Of a stretch of DNA of 64,000 nucleotides, positions 24,301 to 37,700 are shown piece after piece. Location: NCBI GenBank assembly GCA_026874595.1, contig CM049314.1, positions 3,433,318-3,497,317 on the forward strand. The letters run 5' to 3'. Source of the stretch: Sipunculus nudus (lineage: Eukaryota; Annelida; Sipuncula; Golfingiida; Sipunculidae). Numbering within the stretch: the stretch's first letter is position 1; every line of letters begins with the position of its first letter. The translations under genes and the position numbers were made by a program. The notes below the pieces were generated by a model. That model searched no databases, was not told where the DNA came from, and saw only the letters and a list, made by a program, of their open reading frames with translations.

Positions 24301-27300
24301 TCAGCTTTTGTATCAAATTTTCCATTATTCTGAGGGATACTTCGGAGTCCTACAGCTTGAAGGATACAGGTAACAGAGACCTAATTTCAGGTTTCCACAG
24401 ACACTTTTCATGGGCCTCCTTGCATGACAAGAATGAAGATTCTAGGTCCAGTTTGTGCCATGTTAACAGATGGCAGCATCCTTAAAGGTCTCAAAAATAG
24501 AGGAAAAATTAAAAATGGGACCCACGGCGCTCAGCTGTTATATATGATAAAAAAATATGATTTTGAAATGAGGCACATGCTGGTTTTGTGTGGAAATAAA
24601 TATAAGCTGTATTATGAGTTGTTGGTGTTTAGCTTATGTATGATTTTGATAGTTTCTTTGGAGACAGGGAAGAGATTGATTTCATTTATTTTATTAACAA
24701 ATGGAGTGCTACTGTCATACAGATTTTGACTTGGCCATATAACTGATAAGCAGCACATATAAGATAAGAGTTTAACTATTTATTAAAATTAAATAACAAA
24801 TATTGTGCCAAATATAATTTCTATAAAAAATAATAAGAAAATCATATGATTTTTTAAATAAAATATAACTGACATGATTGTTAAATTAATATTATAGAAT
24901 GTATTCATAAATGCATTCATGAATACATTTTGAAAGTATTTGCACTGGTATTCAAATACTTTCATTTTTACCTGAATTCCCATTCTTATGCAAGAAATTT
25001 TATAATGGAGCACTGATCATATTCATATTCATATACATTTGCAAAGTATTTGCACCATGTCTGGTATTTATTCAGTTTTAGCCAAACAATGATGTTGATC
25101 ATCCAGAATATAAACAAAGGACCCATGGGTCACGATGCCCAACTTAAGTTTGAAATTTTTGCAAATGCAAAATATGTAAAATATTCTATTGTAATGTTTT
25201 TCATTTATATAAGCATATGAAAAGCTGAGAGGAAAGGGCCCTCCTACTTGGTTATAGTAAAGTTCTCAATATATGATTGCAAACTAATACTCTGACAAGA
25301 CTGTCATGAAGAAAAACAGTAAAAGTTTTGAGATACTGTGATGCATATGAAAAATTTACAGATGGATAGGCAAGTGGACAGAATGGACTAATACCTTTAT
25401 TTCACTTTCAAGGGAATAATGCATTTAAGTTTATATATAAGCCTTTTTTTTAGCATATTCACTTTTTTCATTAATAGTTTTGATCTGATTCATTTTTTTT
25501 TATTTACAAGTGTTATAAATTTGTAATATAAAAACTGAAAATATAAGTTGAAATATTAGAATTCTAAGTTGCAATCATTATATATCCAGATTGTAGCTCA
25601 TATTGGGTCATATTATGCATACACATATATTGTATTATTTTTAAATCAAATGTTTTAACTGAATGTAAAAGAAAATAATGCCACAACATGGCATCTACAA
25701 AATTATTCCTTGAATCCCTATTAAAAAGTTTTGCACATTGGAGTTTTCAGTACATGCTTAATTTTATTCACCAAAATAAAATAAAAAATTCAGTAAATTT
25801 GATAAAATAAAACATCTTTTCAAATAAAGTATACACACTGTTGGTTGAATGAGGGACAAACAATATCATTATGCTAATTACAATCTCAGCTATAATTAAT
25901 TACTTGAATTAATAGTCAATTTCACACCTGGTGAAGTTTTACTCTTCTGAAGTAAAGTATTACTTATCTGATGAACATCCACACTTTCATAGCAATACAT
26001 CACTTTGTGGACACAATTAAATGTGCACTTTAATCATTGTAACCCTGGTGGTACAATACAAAATCTAAAATGTAGCATGTCCAAGAATAAAATAAAATAC
26101 AGAAAATTATAACATTCATCTAGTTTATGCACCAGCTGGGGGTGGGAGTGCAGGGCAGAGGGGAAGCCTGCTAGTAGTGGCCAAGCTGGGCAAAGGCAAG
26201 CTGCCTGCGATGGGTTACATAATGCAAGTGAAGGCTGTACTACTAGGTGGGCCAGATGTAAAAATCACTTGACATGGTGTATGAAAACTTGAATAAAAGC
26301 TACTCTTTTCAAACAATTCCTTTGAAATTTCAGATTTTAAAAGATTAAATCCTTATGTATATATGCTGTGAAAATTAAATCAACAGTGCTTACAGGGGAA
26401 AAACGTGCCACTGCCAAAGTTGGACAAAATTTAAGGTATTGTTTTTTATTAATGCTAATAACTTGAAAAATTTGCAAATTCAGATCTAATTTTGGGTGAA
26501 CAATTGAATCTTGATTAAATAAAGTTATATTCCTGAAAAAAAGTCTCAAGCTTCAGCAATTCTAATGTAAAGTGAGCAAATATATTTCCTGATTTTTATA
26601 AAACTGCATTATATTTGGGCCTACAACTTCAAAATAATACCCAATACTGACCTAATTTTTTGTATGTTCACAGAAAATGTATGGAAGAATATGAATACTA
26701 AATATGATCAAAAACAGATAAGTGGTTTTGATATTAGGCAGCCTTGAAGTGTAACAATGGCTTTTTTATGGAAAACGGAGGTTTTTCCTTAATATCTTAA
26801 ATGAACAAAGTTCTAATGACACAATTTTTGGTATGGTAGGAGATTTTGGGGACATCTAATGGTATGCAGAATTTTGGATTCATAGGTCCAATGGTTTTAA
26901 AACTTGCCCTGTTAACAAACGGACGGCCGGACAGCCGGACGGCCAGACGGACGGACGACGGACAAAGGACCACGACTATAGCTCAGATGACTTATAGTCA
27001 TCTAAAAGTGAATAAAATATAGGTGGCACCACCAGTCTCCAGAAACTTATGAAACATTCCATAATCAGTATCCATGCAAAGAATCATGGTGATCTCTGCA
27101 TTAGTTGTTTAGATACTTCAGCTTTTGTATCAAATTTTTCATTATTCTGAGGGATACTTCGGAGTCCTATAGCTTGAAGGATATGGGAAACAGAGACCTA
27201 ATTTCAGGTTTCCACAGACACTTTTCATGGGCCTCCTTGCATGACAAGAATGAAGATTCTAGGTCCAGTTGTTACAATTTGTACCCTGTTGGCAGATAAC

Positions 27301-28668
27301 CTATTCTTTGAAGGTCTCAAAAATAGAGAAAAAAATTCGTAAAAATTTGAAAAAAATAGAGGTGGCACACCCAGTCTGCAGAAACTGATGAATCACCTCT
27401 TGATCAATATGTATGCCGAAAATCATGACCATCAGTGTTGTAGTTATTGAGATGTAGCAGTTTGTTTTTATCAAATTTTTCATTATTCTGGGGGGGGGGG
27501 GGGGGGGGGGGGGGAGTAATTTGGAGCATCACAGCTCAAAGAATATGCGAAACAGAGACCTTATTTCAGGTTTCCATGGAGACTTTTCATAGGTCTCTCA
27601 CTGTGTCAAGAATGAAGATTCTAGGTCCAGTCCATACGATTTGTGCCCTGTTAACAGATGTTCACATTTTTAAAGGTCTCAAAATTAGAGAAAAATATTC
27701 TTGAAAAATCGAAAAATACAGGTGGCGCATCAGTCAGCGGGAATTGATGGAACATCTCATGATCAATATGTATGCCGCAAATCAAGACCATCAGTGTTGT
27801 AGTTAATGAGATATTGAAGTTTTTGAATGAAATTTTTACTATTCTGGGGGGTACTTTGGGGCCCTATAGCTTGAAGGATATGGGTAACAGAGACCTAATT
27901 TCTGATTTCCATGGAGACTTTTAAAAGGTCTCTCACTGTGTCATGATGAAGATTCTAGGTCCAGTCTTTACGATATGTACCCTGTTAACAGATGTTCACA
28001 TTTTTAAAGGTCTCAAAAATAGAGAAAAAAATTCGTAAAAAAATTGAAAAATACAAGTGGCGCAACCAGTCTGCAGTAACTGATGGAACATCTCATGATC
28101 AATATGTATGCTGCAAATCAAGACCATCAGTGTTGTAGTTAATGAGATATTGAAGTTTTTGAATGAAATTTTTTACTATTCTCGGGGTTACTTTTGGGCC
28201 CTATAGCTCGAAGGATATGGGTAACAGAGACCTAATTTTTGATTTCCATGGAGACTTTTAAAAGGTCTCTCACTGTGTCATGATGAAGATTCTAGGTCCA
28301 GTCTTTACGATATGTACCCTGTTAACAGATGTTCACATTTTTAAAGGTCTCAAAAATAGAGAAAAAAATTCGTAAAAAATTGAAAAATACAAGTGGCACA
28401 ACCAGTCTGCAGGAACTGATGGAACATCTCATGATCAATAAATATGCCAAAAATCATGACCATCGGTGATGTAGTTAATGAGATATTGAAACTTTTGTAT
28501 GAAATTTTTGACTATTCTGGGGGTACTTTGGGGCCCCATAGCTCGAAGGATATGGCTAACAGAGACCTGATTTCTGGTTTCCAAGGAGATTTTTCATGAA
28601 CCTCTTAGAATGTCAAGTTACAAGATTCTAGGTCCAGTGGTTACGATTTGTGCCAGGTTAACGGACAG

Positions 28669-28701
<33 letters not shown>

Positions 28702-31700
28702 AAAGAGTGATCGCTATAGCTCAGATGACTTACAGTCAGCTGAGCTAAAAAAGGCCGATGCAGGTGGCGCCACCAATACCTCAATTACAGATATGACCTA
28801 TGTGACCAACATTGGCATAAAATTTGGTGATGGTAGCTACAGCCGTTTCTGAGATTTAAATTTTAATATGCTTTTTTGCACAGTTAACAAAGTTCAACCT
28901 TCTGTAACTTGGCCAAAAATCTATGAACTGGAACCATTAGAACAAACTTGAGAAAGACTGTTCGAGGGGTCATTTCTGTGAAATATTGGGCAATTCGGCT
29001 AAACAATTTCGGAGAAAATGATTTTTAAAGCTTTTTTAGCTTTTTCCCTATAAAATCTAGTAAAAAAATAAACAAAATCCAATATAGGTTTTTGTATGAC
29101 TGATTATTTGCAAAAAAATTGGTGATCCTAGCTCCTGCCATTTTTGAGATAGCTATGGTTAACATACAGATGACGCACGACGCAAGACAGACGACGCACA
29201 ACGGATAACGCTGCACCATCCCATAAGCTCACAGGTTCGCTAAAAACAGATCAGTGGTTTTGATATTAGGCGGTCCTGAAGTGTGAAAATAGGATTTTAA
29301 CAAAAAATTGAGGTTTTTCCTTAATTTCTCAAAGGAACAAAGTCGCAAACAGCCAGTTTTCGGCTTGGTAGGAGATCTTGGGGACATCAAACATTATGCA
29401 GAATTTTGGATTCCTAGGTCTTACGGTTTCAAAACGTGCCACATCTACGGACGGACAGATCGACAGACAATGGACCACGACTATAGCTCAGATGACTTAT
29501 AGTCAGCTGAGCTAATAAAATTCTCATGTAGAAAAATAATGATTTTGTTCCAATAGTAAATTTGAGGTGTATGGATTTGAATGATTTTCCGTGGACATAA
29601 GGGCAGTCCAAACTCTTTTTGACTAACATAAATTTGATATTTAGAGGCAGCAGAATTCTAAACTACTGTACTTTCTCAATTTATTAGGAATCTTTTTTTA
29701 TTTTGTAAACGCTTGTTTAGTTAAACCTTATATTTTTCTTTACTATATAATTTTGAATGAAAAAAACTTGGCGCTCAGCTGTCAGGTAGCTGGTTTCATG
29801 TTGGCTGCAAACCATTCCAGCTGTAACGACAATTGTAACAATTACTTGTTTGATGAAGGTGTGTTTTGATCCAGCATATTAATCATCAAAGAATTGGCAT
29901 GGGAGTCTTGCGCCCTTGTGAATTTCCTCTGTAATTTATTAAAATATTTTGAAAGCCAAAATGATTCTAATTTCGGGACTGCCGTCAATGTTAACTGCCG
30001 ACGATGTTTAGGTGAAACGCCTCTGTCTCTCATGGGCAATGCAGTTTGTACCTGACAAGCATTCTTTCAAGCATTTCATGACATGATATCAAGCAGCATC
30101 CATATCAAACTTGAGCTTGTTTGCAAAGCATTTTATTTTTAAGATACCAAGATGCATGCCTGGTACCCCCATGCCCCATGTGCAATTCACACGGGATATT
30201 TAGCAATAAAGATTAAAAATATAATAAAGCAAATTCCATTGTTATTTACCATGATAAATCTAAATCGTTACTTCATTTATATTTTTTTTGGTCCAGGGAA
30301 GCAATGAACATCTAAACATTACACCCTTTTTGCAACATATTTATATGACTGTGTGATGGAACAACAGTAACACAGTTAGAATGATCATTTTATTTAAGCT
30401 TGATCGAGCTCGGTTAGCTTTTGGATGGGTGACCGCGTGTACAAAAGTGCCATATTGAGTGCACGGGAGCTAAGACTATTTCCTATTTTAAACATTTTAA
30501 TGCGCCTTTACTTTTCCATATTAATTTGGTATAATGCAAATCAAAGTATTCTGATAATAGGCAGATATTTTTTATAAAGTCTACTTTAATCTTATGTACA
30601 GCTACTTGCCCCTCTGTCCGCCGGTATCGCCATCTGGTGGGTAAACTTAAAACAACTGGTAGTACCATGAGTGATTGTCGTATGTCAAGTGATCGTAACT
30701 AGGCTACGTGTATAGTAGTGATCATTTTGTAAAATGACTGAGCTCAGTTTGATAAATCATTTGCGGACTCTGTAAAATCAATGTGACAGTAGGAAGCCTG
30801 TTTGTAGGAAATACTATTACCATAACAAAACAAATTTAAATATCCCTTATTTCTACTCAATCCATACAAGGGACCCATGGGTCACGGTGCTCAGCTGATC
30901 GTGATTGGACTATAAATGTTTCTCCACTGTGATACTATATCGAGTTGATAAAGCTTATGAATATCATGGACATGTTGGGCTATTATAAAGGAATGTATGG
31001 TAATATGTGAGTAAATGATAAATGAAATTACCTGACTGATGGATGAATAGAGTAAAATATAGTGGTTTATTTTTTATTTATTTAGGAGGGGTTGAAAATT
31101 GTGATATATTTGAGCAAATATGAATTCAATGACAGCAGTAATAAGCAGTAGTAGAAAGATGATAAGGCTTTTTGTTGAAGGATCTACAGTGTATGGAAGT
31201 CTGCAAGCTTTTAATTTGACAGATATGATGTTATGATTAACTATGCTGATGAAGGGATTTATGAATTTGTGACTGTATGACACAATATCTCTTTAGTCTT
31301 GACAAGGTACATTATTGTGATGCCCACTATGTCAACATATTACACAATATTGACATAATTTCTGGCATGTACATAAGTACCTATGGACGAATAGTTATAC
31401 AAAATATTAAAGTATGAATATATCTGATTCATCTTGTTCTTGTTTACTGATGCTGACTTTGGGATGGGGTTCGGAGAAGGGAAAAGTAAGGGCAGCACGA
31501 AGGTGGATGTAGAAATATTCTATTTTTAAATGTTTTTCATTTATATAAGAATACGAGAAGCTAAGAGGAAAGGGGCCTCCTACTTGGTTATAGTAAAGTT
31601 CTAGATATATGCTTGCAAACTAATACTCTGACAGGACTGTCATGAAGGAAAACAGTAAAAGTTTTGAGATACTGGGATGCATAAGAAAATTTACAGATGG

Positions 31701-34700
31701 ACAGGCAAGTGGACAGAATGGACTAATACCTTTATTTCACTTTCAAGGGAATAATGCATTTAAGTTTATATATAAGCCTATTTTTTAGCATATCCACTTT
31801 TTCCATTAAGAAGTTTTAATCTGAATCAATTTTTTTATTTACAAGTTTTATAAATTTTTAATAAAAAAAAAACTGAAAATATAATTTAAATATTAGAATT
31901 GTTGCAAAAGTTGCAATCATTATATATACAGAGTAAAAAAACTGAAAATATAAGTTAAAATATTAGAATTGTTGCAAAAGTTGCAATCATTATATATCCA
32001 GAGTGTAGCTCATATTGGGTCATATTATGCATACACATATATTTTATTATTTTAAAATCACAAATGTTTAAACTGAATTTAAAGGAAAATAATGCCACAA
32101 CATGGCATCTACAAGATTATTCCTTGAATCACAATTAAAAAAGTTTTGCACATTGAAGTTTTCAGTATATGCTTAATTTTATTCACCGAAATAAAATAAA
32201 AGATTCAGTAAATTTGATAAAATAAAACATCTTTTCAAATAAAGTATACACACTGTTGGTTGAATGAGGGACAAACAATATCATTGTGCTAATTACTATC
32301 CCAGCTTTAATTTATAACTGGAATTAATAGTCAATTTCACACCTGGTGAAGTTTTTACTCTTCTGAAGTAAGGAAATACTTATCTGATGAATATCCACAC
32401 TTTCATAGCAATACACCACTTTGTGGACACAATTAAATGTGCACTTTAATCATTGTAACCCTGGTGGTACAATACAAAATCTAAAATGTAGCATAGCCTA
32501 GAATAAGTATGAATCAAATACAGAAAATAATAACATTCATCCAGTTTATGCAACATCTGGATGGGGGGGGGGGGGAGAGGGGAGTGCAGGGCAGAGGGGA
32601 AGCCTGCTGGTAGTGGCCAAGCTGCGCCAAGGCTAGCTGCCTGGGGTGGGTTACATAATGCAAGTAAATGCTGTACTACTAGGTGGGCTAGATGTAAACA
32701 ACACTTGATATGGTGTATGAAAACTTGAACAAGTGACCCTTGGGTCATGACGCTCAGCTGCCAAGCATGACCTGTGACATCATGGACTGAGATTCACAAC
32801 TTCCAGTAAAATTTTGAAGAACCAATTTGCCAATTTGTTGAAAATTTTCTATGACAACAGAAATATATATCACCTATGTCTGGTTAAAAGTGAATTGATG
32901 GTCTGAGGAAAATGCATGATTGTTAAGCTATCAGGAACTATTCCAACAGCTTGCTTGAAACCTGTCAGTCTCAAAAGGAACACCACAAAGGGCAAATATA
33001 AGATCAAAATATATAGCAAAAATCAAGGAAATACATGCAAGAATTATTGAGAAACAGGTGCTTCTGTATGAATTTTTATTCAATGCAAGCCAACTGTACT
33101 GCACTTTTATAAATGATAGTAATATTTATTCAGAAATATTTAACCCAATCCTTTACAAGATTACATAAATATACATCCAACTGCATTCACTTTAATTGTT
33201 CTTGAGATAATATGATCAAAAGGAATTAAAAGATGGTTGCCTGGTGGCCATATTGGACTTCTGACAAGTCTGAAATCAGACAACAAACATTCTCTAAATC
33301 GGACCAAACATTAAAGAAAAATTACTGAAACTGCCCTGAAGAAAGAATTTCTAAGGTGGCTAACTGGCAGACATAATGGATTTCTGACAAGTATGACATT
33401 TGATATCCCACATTCTCCAATAAGAGACCAAACTTGGGGCAAATTATCCAGTAATAAATGCCCAAAATAATTCAAAAGGCATGTCCAGGCCCTCATATCA
33501 GATTTAATGATATGCAATTGTAAAAAGTGTAAGTCCAATATTTTTATTATCACTCTGCTTTTCAATGGGGTCAGCAGGGTAGGTAAACTGCCAAACCTGA
33601 AAGAAAAGAAATACAGAAAGCATGTTTAAGAGTCTTGAAATAAAACAAAAAGCCATCCTAAATCAAGGTACAGATCCACATATTATGAGAACAAACACTT
33701 GCTTTTATATGTGGTGATATATATTAAAATATTCAGATATCTAGGAAACTAAGTTTATTGCTAGGATTCCATAAAATAAACTGCAAAATGTTCCCATCAT
33801 CTTATAAATCAGTAGCTAAACCTAAATACTATACTCTCATAGTCTTAATGCCTGGCTGAAGCATTCTGAAAACAGTGTTTTTGTTATGAAGTAACAAGGT
33901 ACTTATCACTGAGCCTTATCACTTAATAGGCTGATACAAAAGGGAGTCATATGTCACCAGTGTCACTCACAATTACAGCCACACAGGGAGATGTACCAGC
34001 TGGAGTGGGATGGTTATATATACAAGAAAAATAGAGATGGTCTATAAAATAAGTAATTGTGAACATCCCTGACCTATGACCTTGGCCTTTTGCCCATATA
34101 TCAACTGGATTCTTTCTAAATGATGGGTAACTACTGACCAATTAAATCTGGTGTAATTACTTGGCAACCAATGGGTGAATAACTTTGACCTGCAACCTTT
34201 AACCTGCTGACCAGCTGACCCCAAAATCAATAAGTTATTTATTCAAGCAAAAAGACCCATAAATATGAAGTTTGAGTCAAACTGAGTGATGCATAGATGT
34301 GGCATATGTGAAAGACTGAAGGTTTGGGTTGAACAGTTACACTTGAAATATGCTCACAAGCATTTAGAACAATTAAATATTGTGACCTTGACCTTTGACT
34401 TTTTGACCTCAACATCAATAGGCTTCTTCCCTTATTGGTAGGTAAGCCATATATGACAGATGGAAGGTACAGATTGAAAAGTTTGCCTGAAAATGACTCC
34501 ACGCAAGAAGTGGGTGCTGTGAACTTGACCTTTGACCTCAAAATCAACAGGTCTTTTCCCCTGTTGGCAGAGAAGCGATGTCAGTGCTGGAAGGTTTGGA
34601 ATGAAAAGTCTAGCCTGAAATGTGTCCACTACCTTTTCAAAGAAGTGGATCCTGTGACCCTGACCTTTGACCTTGTGACCTCAAAATCTATAGGATTCTT

Positions 34701-37700
34701 CTCCAACTTAGTAGGTGAGCTATATGTGAAAGATCAAAGAATTGGGATGAAAGGGTTGGCTTAAAATGCATCCACAGGCTTTTCAAAGAGAAGGCCCCTG
34801 TGACCTTGACCTTTGACCTTTTGACCTAAAAAAAATTATGGTTCTTCCCCTGTTGGTAGGTGAGCTGTATGTGAAAGATGGAAGGTTTGGGATGAAAATT
34901 TTGTCTCAAAGAGTGATTTCTGGGGGGTGCAAACACACCCCATAACTTCGAGAATATAGGTCGCAGTGACCTAATTTCAAATTTGCAATGAGATCTTTTT
35001 ATAACCTCTAAGACTGCATAGGGTTCATGGCCCTAGCCCCTACGGTTATGATATGTGCCCTGCTAACGGACGGCCGGCCGGCCGGCCGGACGGACAGACA
35101 GAAGGACGCCGGACAAAGACCCATCGCTATAGCCCAGCATGACTGAAAGTCAGCTGAGCTAATAAAAACTACTGTTTTCAATCAATTCCTTTGAAATTTC
35201 AGATTTTTAAAGATTAAATACTTATGTATATATGCTGTGAAAATTAAATCAACAGTGCTTACAGGGAAAAAACGTGCCATTGCCAAAGTTGGACAAAATT
35301 TAAGGTATTGATTTTTTATTTATGCTAATAACTTGAAAAATTTGCAAAATTCAGATCTAATTTTGGGTAAACTTGATTAAATAAAGTTATATTCCTGAAA
35401 AAAAGTCTCTAGCTTCAGCAATTCTCATGTTAGGTGAGTAAATATATTTCCTGATTTTTTAAAAATTGCATTATATTTTGGCCCATAACTTCAAAATAAT
35501 ATCCAACACTGACCTAATTTTTTGTATGTTCACAGAAAATGTATGAAAGAATGTGAATACTAAATATGATCAAAAACAGATCAGTGGTTTTGATATTAGG
35601 CAGCCTTGAAGTGTAACAATGACTTTTTTATGGAAAATGGAGGTTTTTCCTTAATATCTCGAAGGAACAAAGTCCTAATGACCCAACTTTCGGTATGGTA
35701 GGAGATTTTGGGGACATCTAATGGTATGCAAAATTTTGGAATCATTGGTCCAACGGTTTCAAAACGTGCCCTGTTAACGGCCGGACGGACGATGGACAAA
35801 GGACTGCCACTATAGCTCAGATGACTTATAGTCAGCTGAGCTAAAAATGGTTATTGCACTGGAAAAGAAGAAATGGGTACTGCAGGTATAAATTCATTCA
35901 AAGCATTGCAGTGATCACCCAATGCCATACTTTATTCATTCATCACTCATTACACAGAATTAGGGTTTTTATGTTCTCTGCCCTTATACAACTGAATATG
36001 TATAAATTTACCTATGTGCATTAATAATTAGCAGGGTGCAATTCTACAATATACAAGTCTACAATATAAATGTGTTTTTCCTGACTTAGTATTTTCAGTT
36101 GATTCTGTGATGGTCTTTATATCTGAGGGGTTAAATTTTCACAATCTTCATGTTTTTAAGTAAGTTTAAATTAGTGATCTCCCCATATGAAAAACCTACA
36201 CATAATATAGCATTATTATATTAATTAATTATATAAAATATGTGCACAAAATCTTTATAATTGGACAACTGAACATTGCAAGAGTTGAAAAAATTGTTTT
36301 TAATGACATGTAATTTTAAAGATCTTACATCATTTATAATATAGCCATCTCTGAACATACAGGATCTTATTATTTATGTTAAATATCAATCATTAACCTT
36401 TTGAGTTGCTTTCCATAAAGGGACTTTTATTCTCAAAGGTTTTATTTTTGTGATTATTCCCTTCTGCAAATTCGCTAATTTGAAACCCTTGCAAACAAAA
36501 AGGCAACTACAGTAGCTGGAGTTCCAGCTGAGCTTTAACACTCACAGGTCTCATGTATCAGAAACCGATCAGTACATGTTCTTATAATTGAATAAATATT
36601 AGAATTGTCTGACTGTTTGATATTTTAATTTTTTCCTACCCTCAGCTCTTCTATAAAATATTTGTATTTTTTTTTAATCTGGCCAAATTACATGTTATAG
36701 TTACAATATTTTAGATCCACCCTTTCATCGAATTCTGTTCCACTGTCACATATTCTACTGGGGAAGATATGTGCAAATTTATTTCAGGGTCCAATCTTAT
36801 AACTATCTTTTCTGTTTATGTATGTTTTTTTTTATTTCATTAAGCAATAAAGCAAGTATGTGTACCTATCAAGGTTCTCTCCGGTAATACAGTGAAATGT
36901 AAACACATTTTATGAAGCATTTACTTACAGATGAATGTGTGTAGCTTTGGGGCTCTTACTGTAATGTTATTTATAATTTCAATGATCAAACATATTTGTC
37001 CAGGTAATATTTATCAATAATGTATCAGTTCTTGAGATCTAGCAAGTGTTAAAGGGACTCTTAAGGATACAAGTATATTATTTTTATTTAAGTAACCTTA
37101 TATAAGAAACTAAGACTTACCATTAGTTCCAATAAATTGAATTCACATTCCAGTATATGGTTTATTCTGTAGGGAAACTCTTGTGACCAAGCATACTGGA
37201 ATCTGTTTTTAACTGGAAACATGAAAGTAACAATCATTCAGCAGGTAATGGAAAAACATTCATGACATTAACTAACATGTTTTGAATTTCCATTACTCCC
37301 CGCCCCCCTTTCCCCTAACAAAGTGTATATATTTCTTTTTCATTTCCCCCAATAATTTTTCAATGCTTTCATTCTATAAACTGTGAGACTAATTCCAGAA
37401 CTATATTTTCACTTATGCTAAGTATCACATGTCTATTGCAGATTTGCAAATGAGAAACAGTGTTAAACCTGTATATATATTTGCCAAGTGAACTGTTAGT
37501 CTGTTCAGTTATAATTGAATTTTATCACTTTGCTAAATCTGTATGAATGTATATTAAAATACATGCATTACATTTGATGAAGACAACTAATTATTGGGAG
37601 GTTCAAGTTCTTTGCAAGCAGGCATTAAATGCCAATTCTTACAGATTACAATTATTAAACAAAGCTTTTACTTGTTTCCATGTTAAAAATGTTTAATGTG

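Larger units (their letters stand above)
24028..28748 (+). mobile_element. Family P1, copy D, with other elements inside
   Basis: The 5' end is CAAGTGACCCATAGGTCATG followed by ATGCTCAGCTG. The 3' end is (ACAG)n at about 28661-28695, then CGCTATAGCTCAGATGACT...AGTCAGCTGAGCTAA at 28748. The core has about five ~340-bp units, each with a GTGGCGCA/GTGGCACC box and CAGTCTGCAG (27027-28560). Elements E and F (24517-27004) interrupt the first unit. A run of 25 G lies at 27490-27514. Confidence 0.7.

Noticed and set aside
29761..29790. GGCGCTCAGCTG as another P1 5' end
   Set aside because: Only the 12-bp box matches; the preceding GACCCATGGGTC is absent and no matching body follows.
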